A stretch of DNA of 64,000 nt. Origin: Neocallimastix lanati (nom. inval.). Taxonomy: Eukaryota; Neocallimastigomycota; Neocallimastigomycetes; Neocallimastigales; Neocallimastigaceae. Each line of letters begins with the position of its first letter. Positions within the stretch are counted from its first letter, which is position 1. The stretch is taken from NCBI GenBank assembly GCA_016946835.1, contig JACVTC010000247.1, forward strand, positions 29,041-93,040, read 5' to 3'. Below are positions 26,901-39,290 of this stretch, in pieces. Both the position numbers and the translations under genes were made by a program. The notes under the pieces were generated by a model. That model saw only the letters and a list, made by a program, of their open reading frames with translations. It had not been told where the DNA came from and ran no database searches.

Positions 26901-29605
26901 AGTTTATGGATGGAAATAATAATTAATGATGTATAAAGATCTTAGTATTAAAAATATTGATGTTCTTAAAATATAAATAATGAAAATTATTTATTTTTTT
27001 AATTATTTGTTACTTGATATTAAGAATAGAATTAATAATTTTTTTTCTATTAACTTATTTTTTTTTATCTATTATTAATTAATAATAAATTGAAATTATA
27101 AGAATCTATAAATTATAATTATTAAATAAATAAAAAATTGAAAATAAAAAAAAAAAATCAATATATCTTGATTATTAATAAAAAAAAAAAAAAAAAAGAA
27201 CTATAAAATATTTTATTTTATTTTTTGTTTTTTTTATTATTTTAAAGATTTTATACTTTAAAATTATTTTTTAAAAAACTTTAGTTATTAAAAGTTAAAT
27301 AAAATAAAATATAAAGAAATATAGAATTTATCAATCTGCAAGAAAGAAGTTTCTATAAATTTATTGACTAAATTTAAATTCTAAAATAAATAAATAAATA
27401 AATAAATATATAAATGTTTAAATTAAATTTATAAATGTATAATTTAAGAAATAAAGAAATAAAGAAATAGAAAAAATTAAATTAGATACTTTAACATATA
27501 AATATATATAAAATTTAATTTGTAACCTAGACTAAAGTTAAAAAGGGATATCGATTCATATATTTAATGTTTCCAATATAATTTTCCGATATCTCACCAT
27601 TTTCTTTCTTTTCTTATAATGAAATACCATTAATTAATGACATTATAAATCAGTTAAAAGTATCATTTTTCAAAAGATAATATCTCTAATTATTTATAAA
27701 TAAAATTTTATATTATTAATTTTTAATCTCGTATCAAACTAATAAAATTGATATATGTAATTGAGGATAAAGAAAATAAGAAATCAAGAAAAGGTTCAAT
27801 TTCTCAAAATTAGATTATTATTAATATAAAAAGTTTTATAAAAATATTTTTTTCAAAGTTTAAATTTTATAAGAGCAGTTTTTAAATGTAAAACATTATT
27901 ACATTTATTGTTAAAATAACTTTTTAGAAATACTATTAAATTTTTTTTTTACACTTTTCTTTTTTCAATTTAAATTTTTATTATTTATAAAAATTAAACT
28001 CTTCTTGTTACCCATATTTTTTGTTTTGTATAAAAAAAGTCATTGACTCGTAAATACGAAAGAAAATTTATATTTATATTATAAATAATTTTAAAAAAAA
28101 AAGAATGGATAAAATTTCTTAAATTATTTATAATTACATATAAATTATTAGTTGAATATAAAAATAAATTTAATAAATATTTAATTAAAAAAGAAAAAAT
28201 CAAAAAAAAAAAAAAAATAAATAAGGAAATAATTAAGTTGAAAGAAAAAAAAATAAAAAAATAAAAAATTTAAAAATTTAAGATTATTAAAGTTATAAAT
28301 AATTACTAGGATGAAGGGAGGAATACATTAAAGAGAATAAATGTCAATATACAAATATATGGATCTCCTCTTTCTAGGAAAGTTTAAATTGATTCTCTTC
28401 TTGAAAAATATAAATAAAAATCTAAGAAAAAATTTTCATTTTTATTTAATTGCTCTAATTGATAATATTTATTGATATAATATAAACTAGTTTCAAATAT
28501 GTACTCATAAAATATTATTTTTAATTTAATTAAATAAAATGTGTATTATTTTTTTTTATTTTATTTTTAATTTTATTTTTAGTTTCAACTTGACTTTATT
28601 TATTTTTTATTTTTTATATTTTCTATTATATAAAAATGAAATTTCTCGGATTTTTTTTTTTTTTTTTTAAATATTATATAATTAATTATTATATATTTTT
28701 TATTCATTAATTTAATTAAAACTTTAAAAAATATAAAATATAAATAAAATATTAAAAAATTATATTCAATAATTTACTGAAATTTTTTAATATAAAAAAA
28801 GATTTTTTACTTTTTTGTTACATAATATTTATATTATTGTCCCTGTAAATAAAAAATATTAATAAATATATATTTTTTATAATATTTAATTAAAAATAAG
28901 TTATTATTGTTTTCTAAATTCATATTATTAACATAATAAATATATATTTATTAGAATAAATTCTTAATATGATATTATATAAATAAAACCATAAATTTTT
29001 ATTAATATTTTTTAAAATTCTGATAAATTATGTTTAACGTCTTAATATATTATTATATATATTTTACTAATAATATTAGCATTTAAAATAAAATAATTCT
29101 GAAATTTTACAATAAAACTATTTATATTATTTTTACTTATTTAATCATTTATTTAATAGAAATTATATAAAAAACATTTAATATAAATATTTAAATATGT
29201 TTAATAGATTTACAAATTATTGAAAAATTAAAGTTAATAAAGTTTTTATTAAATTTTTTTTTGTAATTAATAATAATTTTGTTTTATTTTATTTCTTTTA
29301 TGTAATTAAAAATTTATTTAAAAATAAATATATTTAAATAAAAATATTATTATTTAGGAAAAATGACTTTATATTAAAATTTTTTTAAATTTTACATTAA
29401 TCAAGATTAATACATTTTAAAAAGAAAGTTAATTTTTTTTTATTTTTTTATTTTACACTTTATTCTATAATTTTTATATATTAATATATATAAATATTTT
29501 TAATATTTTAATTACTTATACATAAAAGTAAAATCATAATCATATATAAAATATCTTTTTTAATAATTAAAGCACTATTAGAGTATTATAATATTTTTTT
29601 AAATT
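26901..29605. other. Long AT-rich stretch without recognisable genes
   Basis: About 2.7 kb of AT-rich DNA. The one listed open frame (27994-28203, minus) is low-complexity hydrophobic and unconvincing. A slightly less simple patch at 27535-27610 and another at 28305-28385 have no recognisable content. Confidence 0.5.
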
Positions 29606-30754
29606 ATGAAAAGAATGAAAATAATGAAAACAAATGATATTCTTTCAGAAAAACAGAAATTAATTTTAGAATTACTTAAGAGGAATAATATTGATAAATT
29701 AAAAGATTTTATTAATAGTTTAGAAACTCCTCTTTATTTTTTAAATAGTACTAATTTCGATCTACTTACTTTGGCTTTAAGTTTAAATTGCTCTTTCTAT
29801 ATTATAAAATTAATCTATAACAGGTGTAATTATAAAACTTTAAATTATGTAGTTAAAGATATATATCATTTATATGATATGAGTAATCACAAAGATGAAA
29901 CTATTGTAAATTATCAAAATAGTTTAGAAGTTTTAATGGATTCAAATAATAATGTAAAATCACCACTTTTAGTATCATTAGAATTTTCTGATTTTCAATC
30001 AGTTGAATTTTTAATTAATAAAGGAGCTGACATGTATTTCAAAATAAATGGTAAATATATTTTAGAAATTTTAAGAGAAGAAAATTTATTAACTATGAGA
30101 AAATTAAATTTTCTCTTAAAAAATGGCTTTAGTTTAAAAAAATTTAAGATTGAACGACTCAGCAATTTTGAATTTAAATATATTAAAAAGTGCTTAGAAA
30201 ACTTTGTTTTTGATATAAATTTTATAAAATATCTACTTAATTTATATAAAAATAAAGCTGGAATTTCAAAAAGAAAATTTAACCATAGGGTTAATAATGA
30301 AATAAATAAAATCGAAATCCCAATGGAATTATATTTGAAATATTTAGACAGGAAAGATTACAAGAAAGTAGAATATCTTTATAAATATTATGGTACAGAA
30401 AAAACAAGATCATTTAAGGATTTTATTCTTTTTTATTTAAATTATTTTGATAGAAATTTTAATAAAAAATCATTTTATGATTTTTTTAATTTTATTATAA
30501 ACAATGAAAACACATTTCCATTTAGTAAAGAGTATGCAATTAATGAAAATGAAACCATTATAATAAATAAAAAATTAAAAATAGTTGAACTAATAAAAAA
30601 TAATAATAATTTAAAATTAGAAACATTTTTGAAAAACAATAATTATATTCTTCATTGTTTATATTCAAGCAAAAGTGAAATTTTGAATTTAATTAATGAA
30701 TATAACGTTTCATCAGATATAGTTGATATTCTTCGAAAGTATTTTTTAATTTAA
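29606..30754 (+). CDS. Divergent ankyrin-like repeat protein
   Basis: A 382-aa protein. Residues about 110-175 look like ankyrin repeats: SPLLVSLEFSDFQSVEFLI followed by NKGAD, then ILEILREENLL and NFLLKNGF, the helix-turn-helix spacing and the NKGAD turn of that fold. The rest is helical but does not match the consensus. The C-terminal half shares layout with the gene at 33184-34179 (a basic stretch, then an IPMELYLKYLDRKDYKKVE-type helix pair), so the two are probably paralogues of a family expanded in anaerobic fungi. No signal peptide or membrane segment. A shorter start at the second or third Met is possible. Function unknown; such repeats usually bind other proteins. Confidence 0.7.
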   Translation: MKRMKIMKTNDILSEKQKLILELLKRNNIDKLKDFINSLETPLYFLNSTNFDLLTLALSLNCSFYIIKLIYNRCNYKTLNYVVKDIYHLYDMSNHKDETIVNYQNSLEVLMDSNNNVKSPLLVSLEFSDFQSVEFLINKGADMYFKINGKYILEILREENLLTMRKLNFLLKNGFSLKKFKIERLSNFEFKYIKKCLENFVFDINFIKYLLNLYKNKAGISKRKFNHRVNNEINKIEIPMELYLKYLDRKDYKKVEYLYKYYGTEKTRSFKDFILFYLNYFDRNFNKKSFYDFFNFIINNENTFPFSKEYAINENETIIINKKLKIVELIKNNNNLKLETFLKNNNYILHCLYSSKSEILNLINEYNVSSDIVDILRKYFLI

Positions 30755-31199
30755 AATTTTTATGATAAATCAATTAATAATTAAATTATAATACTCTCTA
30801 ATTATTTAAAAGTATTAATAAATTTGTATTAAAATTTATTTTATTATTAATGTATTAATTTTATTTTTTATTGAAAATTTTATATATTTCATGTAATTTT
30901 TTATATTAATATTTATTATAATGATATTATATTGAAACATGTAGCATTTTTATTATTTTATACGAAACAAATATTAAATAAAATAAAAAAAAAAAAATTT
31001 ATATATTACATAAAATAATTAAAAAATTTCTTTTAAATACTAAAAAAGATTTTTTATAAAAAAAAGAATAAAAAAAAAATATATAAAAGAAATAAATATT
31101 CTTATTAATTTTTAAAAATTATTTTTTAAATATTTTTATATTTGTTTTTTAATAAAATATATTTTTTATTTCATTTTAATTCTTTTTTTTTTTTTTTTT
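30755..31199. other. AT-rich spacer
   Basis: No gene or structured repeat seen apart from a T run at about 31182-31210. Confidence 0.5.
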
Positions 31200-32650
31200 T
31201 TTTTTTTTTTATTTATTTTTATTTATAGTATATTTTATTAAAATAATAATGTAATTTTTTGTTTTGTTTTTATATTAATTTTGAAATTTCAGTAAATTAA
31301 TTCCATTTTTTTTTTTTTTTTTTTTTTTCATATATTTTGTATTTAACTAAAAAATAATAAAATTTTATTAATTAAATTATTTATGATCATTTCACATAAA
31401 ACATAGTGTTCACGTTACTTGATAAATATTAAAAAATACATTTCATATTTTTGAGATAAAAAAATAAAGAAAAATAAATATAAAATATATTAAAAAATAA
31501 TAAATAAAATATTTGGTTAATATCTGGATTTAGAATAGTTTTATTTTATTTTTGTTAAATTAATTATGAAATTTCAATAAATTAATTCAAAGACTTTACA
31601 GATTTTGATTTCCATCATTTTTATATTTAACCAAAATATTATAAGAACTTATTAATTAAATTATTTATGATAAATTTACATATAACATATCACGTTACTT
31701 GACAAACTATTAAAAAATAAAGAAAAATGAATATAAAATATATTAAAAAATAATAAATAAAATATTTGGTTAATATCTGGATTTAGAATAGTTTTATTTT
31801 ATTTTTGTTAAATTAATTATGAAATTTCAATAAATTAATTCAAAGACTTTACAGATTTTGATTTCCATCATTTTTATATTTAACCAAAATATTATAAGAA
31901 CTTATTAATTAAATTATTTATGATAAATTTACATATAACATATCACGTTACTTGACAAACTATTAAAAAATACATTTTATTTTTTTGAAATAAAAAAATA
32001 AAGAAAAATGAATATAAAACATAATAAAAAAAATAATAATTAAAATATTTGGTAATTTTTTGGATTTTTCGATAGTTTTATTTTATTTTTGTTAAATTAT
32101 TTTTGAAATTTCAATAAATTAATTCGGAGATTTTACAGGTTTTAATTTCCATCATTTTTATATTTAACTAGAAATTATTGAGAATTTATTATTTAATTTA
32201 TTTATGTGTAATTTACATATAAAATATTGTTCACGTTACTTGACAAACTATTAAAAAATACATTCCTTTTTTTTGAGATAAACAATAAAGAAAAATAAAT
32301 ATAAAATATATTAAAAATTAATAAATAAAATATATAGTTATTATTTGGATTTTTCGATAGTTTTATTTTGTTTTTGTTAAAATTAATTTCGGAATTTCAA
32401 TAAATTAATTCAAAGATTTTACAAGATTTAATTTCCATCATTTTTATATTTAACGAAAAAATTATAAGAATTCATTAAATATATTATTTATGATTATTTT
32501 ACATATAACATATCACGTTACTTGACAAATTATTACATAATACATTTCATTGTTTTTAAGATAAAAAAATAAAGAAAAATGAATATATAACATAATAAAA
32601 AAATAATAAATAAAATATATGGTTATTATTTAAAGTAAAATATATTTATT
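31200..32650. repeat. Tandem array of about five 250-290 bp units
   Basis: The phrase GAAATTTCAATAAATTAATTC (with small changes) recurs at about 31282, 31567, 31821, 32103 and 32391, spacings of 285, 254, 282 and 288 bases. Each unit also carries TTTCCATCATTTTTATATTTAAC and CACGTTACTTGACAAA. Units 2 and 3 are almost identical over about 200 bases, so duplication is recent there. Between two ankyrin-like genes; no coding frame. Confidence 0.9.
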
Positions 32651-33183
32651 ATTTTTATTTATATAAAAAAAATTTAAATAATAATATAAAGTATGAATTA
32701 ATAAAAAAAATGTAAAAATTTATATAACAATAAATAAAATATATATATATATTTTTATCAAAAATTTTAAATATAAATTTAAAAATAAAACATTAAATTA
32801 ACACGAATATTTAAATTTAAAATGAACATGATCATTATTATTAAATTTTTTTATTTACATTAAATTTTTTTTATATAACAATAAAATTTAATTACATTAA
32901 CACAATTTTTTTTTAATATTAAATAATTATATTTATTATATAAAATAAAATTAGTTTTATATAAAATATATTAATTTTACATATTATAAAAAAAATATTA
33001 GAATTTAAAAAATATAAAAAATATATAAAAATTTAAGTATATTAATTAAGAAATTAAAAAATATATAAATAATAAAATAATAATCTTATTATTATTTTAT
33101 CATGAAATAAAAATTATTATATGTGAATTTGTCTTTTTTTTTTTTTTTTTTTTATTTTTAATGTTTATTTTAATTAATTCTAA
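32651..33183. other. AT-rich spacer
   Basis: Simple AT sequence with a T21 run near 33133-33153 just downstream of the ankyrin-like gene's stop codon. Nothing recognised. Confidence 0.5.
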
Positions 33184-34179
33184 TTAATTATAATTTTTTT
33201 TTTGTAAATAGAGTAAAAAAAATTTATTATTATTTTTAAATTCTTCAATTTCTTCGTTTTTTTTATTTAAAAGAATTCTTTTATATAATTTTCTTTTTCT
33301 ATTTAAAATTTGTTCAAATTTATTTCTAATCTGGATATCTTTATTTACATCATCATAATTTCCATTTTTGAAATTTGGGATTTCAATATTTTTTTCAATA
33401 ATTTCATGTAAGAAATGAAATTCAATATCATTTTCTCTATTTTTATTTAAATATTTAAATTGATGATCGAAAAATTTTATTCCATTAAATTTTTCTTTTG
33501 ATCTTTCATATTTAAGTATTAGAGTTATTTCTCTAAATTTATTTTCTTTAAATAATTTGATATACCACATAAATGGTATATTAATTTCCTGCATGATGAT
33601 TTTTTCTTTTTCTTTTTCTTTTTCAAATCTTCTTCTTTTTTTTTTTTCCATATTATTATTATTATTATAATCATTTTTTATTTCTTCGTTGAATAAAGTG
33701 ATTTGTTCAAATGTTAATATAATTAAATTGAACTCTTTTTGAAAAAGAATTTCAAAATCATGACGACTAAATTTATATTTATTTTTAACTAAAATTGAAA
33801 TATTTTCTTCATTAAAATATTCATTATTAATTAAGTATTTTAATAAACTCATATTATTATATTTTCTATTAATATTAGCTCCTTTATTTGTTAGGAACTC
33901 AATTAATTCATATTTTTTATAAATAAATGAATATAATAGTGGAGAAATAAATCTATTATTTAAAAAATAACAATAATCTAACTGATTAATATTATACCAT
34001 TTATAAATATTTTTAATAAAAGAATCTTCACATCCATTTTTAATTGCAAAACATATTATATCAAAGTTTTTATTTAGTATTTCATTTAAGGGAATAATAA
34101 AATTACTTAAAATCTCCTCTAAATTAATATAATCTTTTTTTTCAATATATCGTTTGATTATATTAATATTGTTATCCAT
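33184..34179 (-). CDS. Divergent ankyrin-like repeat protein
   Basis: A 331-aa protein from the first ATG at 34179; an open extension of four codons upstream begins with TTG and is less likely. Residues about 80-115 read SPLLYSFIYKKYELIEFLT then NKGANINRKY, an ankyrin-like repeat with the NKGAN turn. The middle is highly basic (KKKRRRFEKEKEKEK, about residue 180), which could act as a nuclear localisation signal or simply be low complexity. It shares layout with the gene at 29606-30754, in the opposite orientation across the tandem array. No secretion signal. Function unknown. Confidence 0.65.
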   Translation of the reverse strand: MDNNINIIKRYIEKKDYINLEEILSNFIIPLNEILNKNFDIICFAIKNGCEDSFIKNIYKWYNINQLDYCYFLNNRFISPLLYSFIYKKYELIEFLTNKGANINRKYNNMSLLKYLINNEYFNEENISILVKNKYKFSRHDFEILFQKEFNLIILTFEQITLFNEEIKNDYNNNNNMEKKKRRRFEKEKEKEKIIMQEINIPFMWYIKLFKENKFREITLILKYERSKEKFNGIKFFDHQFKYLNKNRENDIEFHFLHEIIEKNIEIPNFKNGNYDDVNKDIQIRNKFEQILNRKRKLYKRILLNKKNEEIEEFKNNNKFFLLYLQKKNYN

Positions 34180-34630
34180 TTTATTGATCAATTAAAAGTT
34201 TAAAGTATATAATTATTGATTAAAAAATAATTTTTTTCTTTTTTATAATTAATAAAAATAATTTTGATTTCGTAAATATATAAGTGTAAAAAATTTTAGA
34301 AATATTAATAAAGTATATTTATTTCAATATTTAAAATTTTAATAATTTAAAAATAAATTTAATTAATAGTTAAATTCATTAATATACTATTTAAAGTTTT
34401 TAATTTCTTTTTGTTAAGTATATATATTATTAAATTAATAAAAGAATTCTTAATAAATTAAAGTAATATAAAAAAATTAATTATAATTATATATTATTAT
34501 TTATAATGTAAATTATATAAAAATGAAAAAATATATTTTAATATTTATATCCCTTATTTAGTTATTACTAAAATATATATATTAAATCATCATTAAAATA
34601 TTTATTTTTAAATTAAAAGAATCATTTTTA
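34180..34630. other. AT-rich spacer
   Basis: No gene recognised between the ankyrin-like gene and the small hydrophobic ORF. Confidence 0.5.
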
Positions 34631-34786
34631 ATGAAATTAATATTATTATTATCATTTATAATTAGTATTATTAGCATAATATTAATTATCATCATTTTTT
34701 TATTAATTATTTATAAAAAAAAAGAAAATAAAAATACTTATATAATTTTTATATTATATTATGTTAATTATAAAATATTTCTTTAA
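34631..34786 (+). CDS. Possible small membrane protein (51 aa)
   Basis: An ATG-started frame codes for 51 residues. An N-terminal hydrophobic stretch rich in Ile/Leu (about residues 3-28) is followed by YKKKENKN and a second hydrophobic end. This could be a small membrane protein, but AT-rich DNA produces such frames by chance, so support is weak. Confidence 0.2.
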   Translation: MKLILLLSFIISIISIILIIIIFLLIIYKKKENKNTYIIFILYYVNYKIFL

Positions 34787-37700
34787 CTTTTGGTATTAAT
34801 TTAGTATAAATTTCTTCTTAAAAAAAAAGAAGAAGAAAACAAATCAATAAAAAATTAATAACTAATAAAAAAACGAAAAATGATTAAAAATAAAAATAAA
34901 TAAAATTTAAAAAAATATATATATTAAAAATCACTAATATACAAACAATTTTTTTATATATAATCTTTATTTGAAATATAAGTACTTGTATTCAATGTTA
35001 GCAAATGATAAAAATATAAGCATTTAAATAATAGATATGAAAAGCAAATTATATTCAATCCTACAAAAAAAGCTTATTTTTAATTATAAAATGAATTGAA
35101 GAAGCTTTATTAGTAAAAAAAAAAATAAATATTCGAAAGGCTTACCAATAATATTTTACTTTATGAAAATAAATCAAGCAAAATTAAGAATGATTTGAAT
35201 TATTTTTATATCATAATTTCTATTTATTGAATTATTAATTTATCTATTATAAGATTCTAATATAACTTCAATGAAAATTAATTTTCAAAAAAGCATTTAT
35301 AAAAAGATAGTTTAGTACAATATATAAATGATATATAATTTAAACTAATACTATCGAAATGAAATAATAGTTATTAAATATTAAAAGCATAAGGAATATT
35401 AATACATTTATTAGATAATAATTCGAAGTCCCAAATACATTTCTCTCTATTACATTTATTTAACAAAATGAAATCATATATATAAATATAGGTGATATAT
35501 TTTATTAAATAACTATTTTTATTGAGAAATACATTAAAGGGATTTCTAAAATTATAATACGATAAAACCCAATTTGCTTTTCATATAGTAGAAATTTCAT
35601 AAACACAAGTAGATTTAATATAAAGGATAAAAATTAATGATTTATATATATATAATATTTAAATTATAAATTAAAAATTTAATTTTAATGAATAAAACAT
35701 ATTTATTATGCAAGTTATAAAATATTTTAAATTTGTATAATTATTAAATATATCAATTAAAAAATTTTTATTAAATAAAATTTATAAATTTAATTTATTT
35801 AATACTAAAATAATTATTAAATAATAAAAAAAAGTAAACTCATTTTATATAAAATTTTGTAAACAATATTAAATTATATAAAATACAATTATATTATTTA
35901 CAAATAAAAAATATTTTATTAAGTTAATATGTAAATAAAATTTATATTTCTAATTCTATTTAATTTGAGAAAAAATGTTTATTTTTATTAAGAAATTAAA
36001 ATTATAATTTTGATTATTTTTTTTATTTAAAATAATATAAATTACCATTTTTCTAAAAATTTTATAAATATTAACAATAAATTAATAATTTATCCTATTA
36101 ACTTATTTATTAATAAAATTTTGAGATATTTATATGAAAATATTTATTTAATAAGAAATAAAAATTATTTTATAAATAGATAAAATAAATTTGTTTGATG
36201 TAATAATGAAAATAAGTCAATTAATAAAAATTTTAATTATATATTATTATTAAATATTTCGTAAATTACATTTTTCACTAATTATTTATTGTTTTTTTTT
36301 TTTAAATATATTTAAAATTATATTATATAACATAAATTTCATTAAATATTTTATTTTAAATTGTATAGTATAAAATATATTAAATGCTTTAATAATTGTG
36401 GATATAGGAATATAAATATATTTTTTTTGCAACAACTATAATAACAATAAGTATATTTTATATTTTATTAAATTAGTTATATTAAATTATATATTATAAA
36501 TTAAATCAATTATGAAAAAAATAAACACTGAATAATGGAATAAATCAACTATTTTTATTTTGAAAATATTAAATTTTATTAAATTAAATCAATTAATAAT
36601 ATAAATCTTCGATTATACGGTTATTATTTAGCATTAAACAATATCGAACATATAAGACAAGTTTAAAAATTTCATTATTGAATTTTTGAAAATTTGTCAT
36701 GAATATAATCATAATAAAATTTACATAAAAATATCAATAAATGTATAACTAAATATTATAAATATAATAAGAGATTTTTCATTTATTAGAAAGATATTAT
36801 ATTAATTAATAAGAGAAATAAAAATAGAAAAATTGTATTATTAATTAAACTATAAATTAATTAATGTACACAATATACTTATTTATGAAATCTAAATATA
36901 TTAAATATAATACTTTAAAATAAAACATAAAAAATTTAATTTTTATTTTCAATATATATAAAAAGAATGAGAATTACATATGAAAAAATAGAACATTATA
37001 ATTTTCAGTATATTCTTAAATAAATTAAAGAATTAAAATTTAATTGAATATTAAGTTTTATTTATAAAGTTATTTATAACTAAATATAAATAAGTTATTA
37101 ACGATTTTCAATTTAATGAAATTTATATATATTTATACAAAAGATGTTACTTGTTATTAAATAATTTTAATTAATTACATTATATTAAATTCATATTAAT
37201 AATTTATATTATCATTGTTCCAAATTCATTTAATATATAAATTCACAATTATAACATAAAATAAAAATTATATAATATATAAAATAATTATATTTATATA
37301 ATATGCAATTAAAAAAAAATTAATGTAATTATAAATATTATATAATTAATAAAAATTAATATAATTTGAAATTCTATTTGATATTAATATAATATATTTA
37401 AGAATTTACCATCCACTCTACTCTAATAATTATTTATCTTTTTATAAATAATCCTAATTCATATTTAAAAAGAAATATTTTTAATTAAATTAAATTGTAT
37501 TCTAAAAATATTTATAAAATTAATAGAAGAAGTAAATTTTTGGTTGTTATGTTTGTGTTTATTAAAAATGTTTCCATTAAAAGTACATTTAATATTATAT
37601 CATTTTTCTCCTGTATATAAATTATAATTTTCTTTGCAATGAATATTTTTTGAGAAAGTTGAGCTACAAGATGAATTCAGATAATTTTTGTATCTTCTTA

Positions 37701-37842
37701 TATTTGGTTTATCTCTATAAATTAGTAAGATTGACGACTTATAATTTTTACTTGTGATTAAAACTATTAGTCTATTTGTCCATATAATATATATGATAAG
37801 ATCGATTAAAAAATATTTTCAATATTCTATATAAATGAATAT
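34787..37842. other. Long AT-rich stretch, perhaps with very decayed coding DNA
   Basis: No open gene. Patches at 35000-35640 are less simple than average on the plus strand. On the minus strand 37530-37760 reads as a Cys/His-containing protein-like piece (phrases CKENYNLYTGEK and IKCTFNGNIFNKHKHNN) with a stop inside, perhaps a remnant zinc-finger or transposase end. Neither can be assigned. Confidence 0.35.
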
Positions 37843-38390
37843 TATGAGTAGTTAAAATATTAATTTTATTAAAATATGAATTTCCATCAATATAACTCTT
37901 GCTATTAGTATCAAAAATTTGAAATAGTCATTAATATACAATTTAATAAAAGAAAAACCACATATTGTAAATGATTTCATCATTAAAATATTTTTTCAAT
38001 AATATACTACTTTATAATTTTTTATTTTTAGAAATTAAAAATTTTTAAAAAAAAATATAAAAAAGTAGTATATTATTAAAAAAATATTTTAATGATGAAA
38101 TCATTTACAATATGTTGTTTTTCTTTTATTAAATTGTATATTAATGACTATTTTAAATTTTTGATACTAATTGCAAGAGTTATATTGATAGAAATTCATA
38201 TTTTAATAAAATTAATATTTTAACTACTCATAACTCTTGCAATTAGTATCAAAAATTTAAAATAGTCATTAATATACAATTTAATAAAAGAAAAACAACA
38301 TATTGTAAATGATTTCATCATTAAAATATTTTTTCAATAATATACTACTTTTTAATTTTTTATTTTTAGAAATTAAAAATTTTTAAAAAC
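37843..38390. mobile_element. Long foldback repeat with an additional direct copy
   Basis: Arm 1 (about 37843-38013) is followed, after a spacer of about 48 bases, by its reverse complement (about 38062-38231), beginning AAAGTAGTATATTATT and ending AACTACTCAT. A third, partial copy in the orientation of arm 1 follows at about 38233-38390. Arms are about 170 bases and match nearly throughout. This is the structure of a foldback element or MITE, or of a local inverted duplication. There is no coding capacity. Confidence 0.85.
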
Positions 38391-38529
38391 ATTTTATTTT
38401 TATAAAATAGTAAAATAACTATAATTATATATATTATTCTATTCACTAAATATATTTAAACAAATGTATTCCAAGTTATACATTTTGATTTATATAATTT
38501 AAGATTATAATTAAAATAACTTTTATAAT
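38391..38529. other. AT-rich spacer
   Basis: Short simple stretch between the foldback repeat and the decayed secreted-protein gene. Nothing recognised. Confidence 0.4.
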
Positions 38530-39290
38530 CGTCATTTGTTATTTGGTTTTCTCTTCCTACCATCTTTGCAAATTTATAATATGATCTGGATCTACTATTT
38601 TATTTGGTAAATTATTAATATCATCAATTACAAATGTATCTTCGTCAAATAATATTGAAAGACTATTATGAAATTTTTATATAGAATAACTATTATCACT
38701 TAACTTTCCTTTATTTTTTTCATTAACAAATGACATCATATCATGGAAATTTTAATATATTTTACATAATTCATTTTATGATCTTCACTTAATGAATTTA
38801 TATCTAAAGTTTCAAATATTTCACATAAACTATTAAGAGCTTTATTTAAAATTATTTCCTTCTCCAATACAACTGTAATCTATTTCTGAAGATATTTTTC
38901 CATCTTCAAACATTACTCCTAAACTATATATTAAATTACCATTATTTATATTTACTATACTCAATAATTTATTAAGATTAATTATAACATTTTTTCTATA
39001 ATATTTAGAATTTAAATTTTAATGTATTTTAAATTATAAATCTTTTCATTTCCTTTATTTTCACGTATAATATTAAATTTATTTTTATGTAAATTGTAAT
39101 CTCTATTGAAATATTTTTCTAATTTTTCTATATCGTTACTATTTATATTTTTTTTATATTTAAATCATTATTGTATTTGGAATTAGATATTATATTCCAA
39201 TTTATTAATTGCATCATTAAATCCAACTGTATAATCATTACTTTCATATTTATTAAACTTATTGATATTTTTATTATAAATTATAGATAA
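38530..39290 (-). pseudogene. Out-of-frame downstream part of the secreted-protein gene
   Basis: Protein-like sequence continues on the minus strand after the TAG stop at 39291-39293. It reads in frame for about 35 codons (KFNKYESNDYTVGFNDAINK), then in other frames, with phrases such as NINNGNLIYSLGVMFEDGK and SILFDEDTFVIDDINNLPNK. At least four stops or frameshifts separate the pieces. The simplest reading is that the gene starting at 40205 once ran to about 38530 and has decayed. Confidence 0.6.

Noticed and set aside
27994-28203. Minus-strand 69-aa hydrophobic ORF
   Set aside because: Low complexity, no family, and the length is unremarkable for AT-rich DNA without supporting context.
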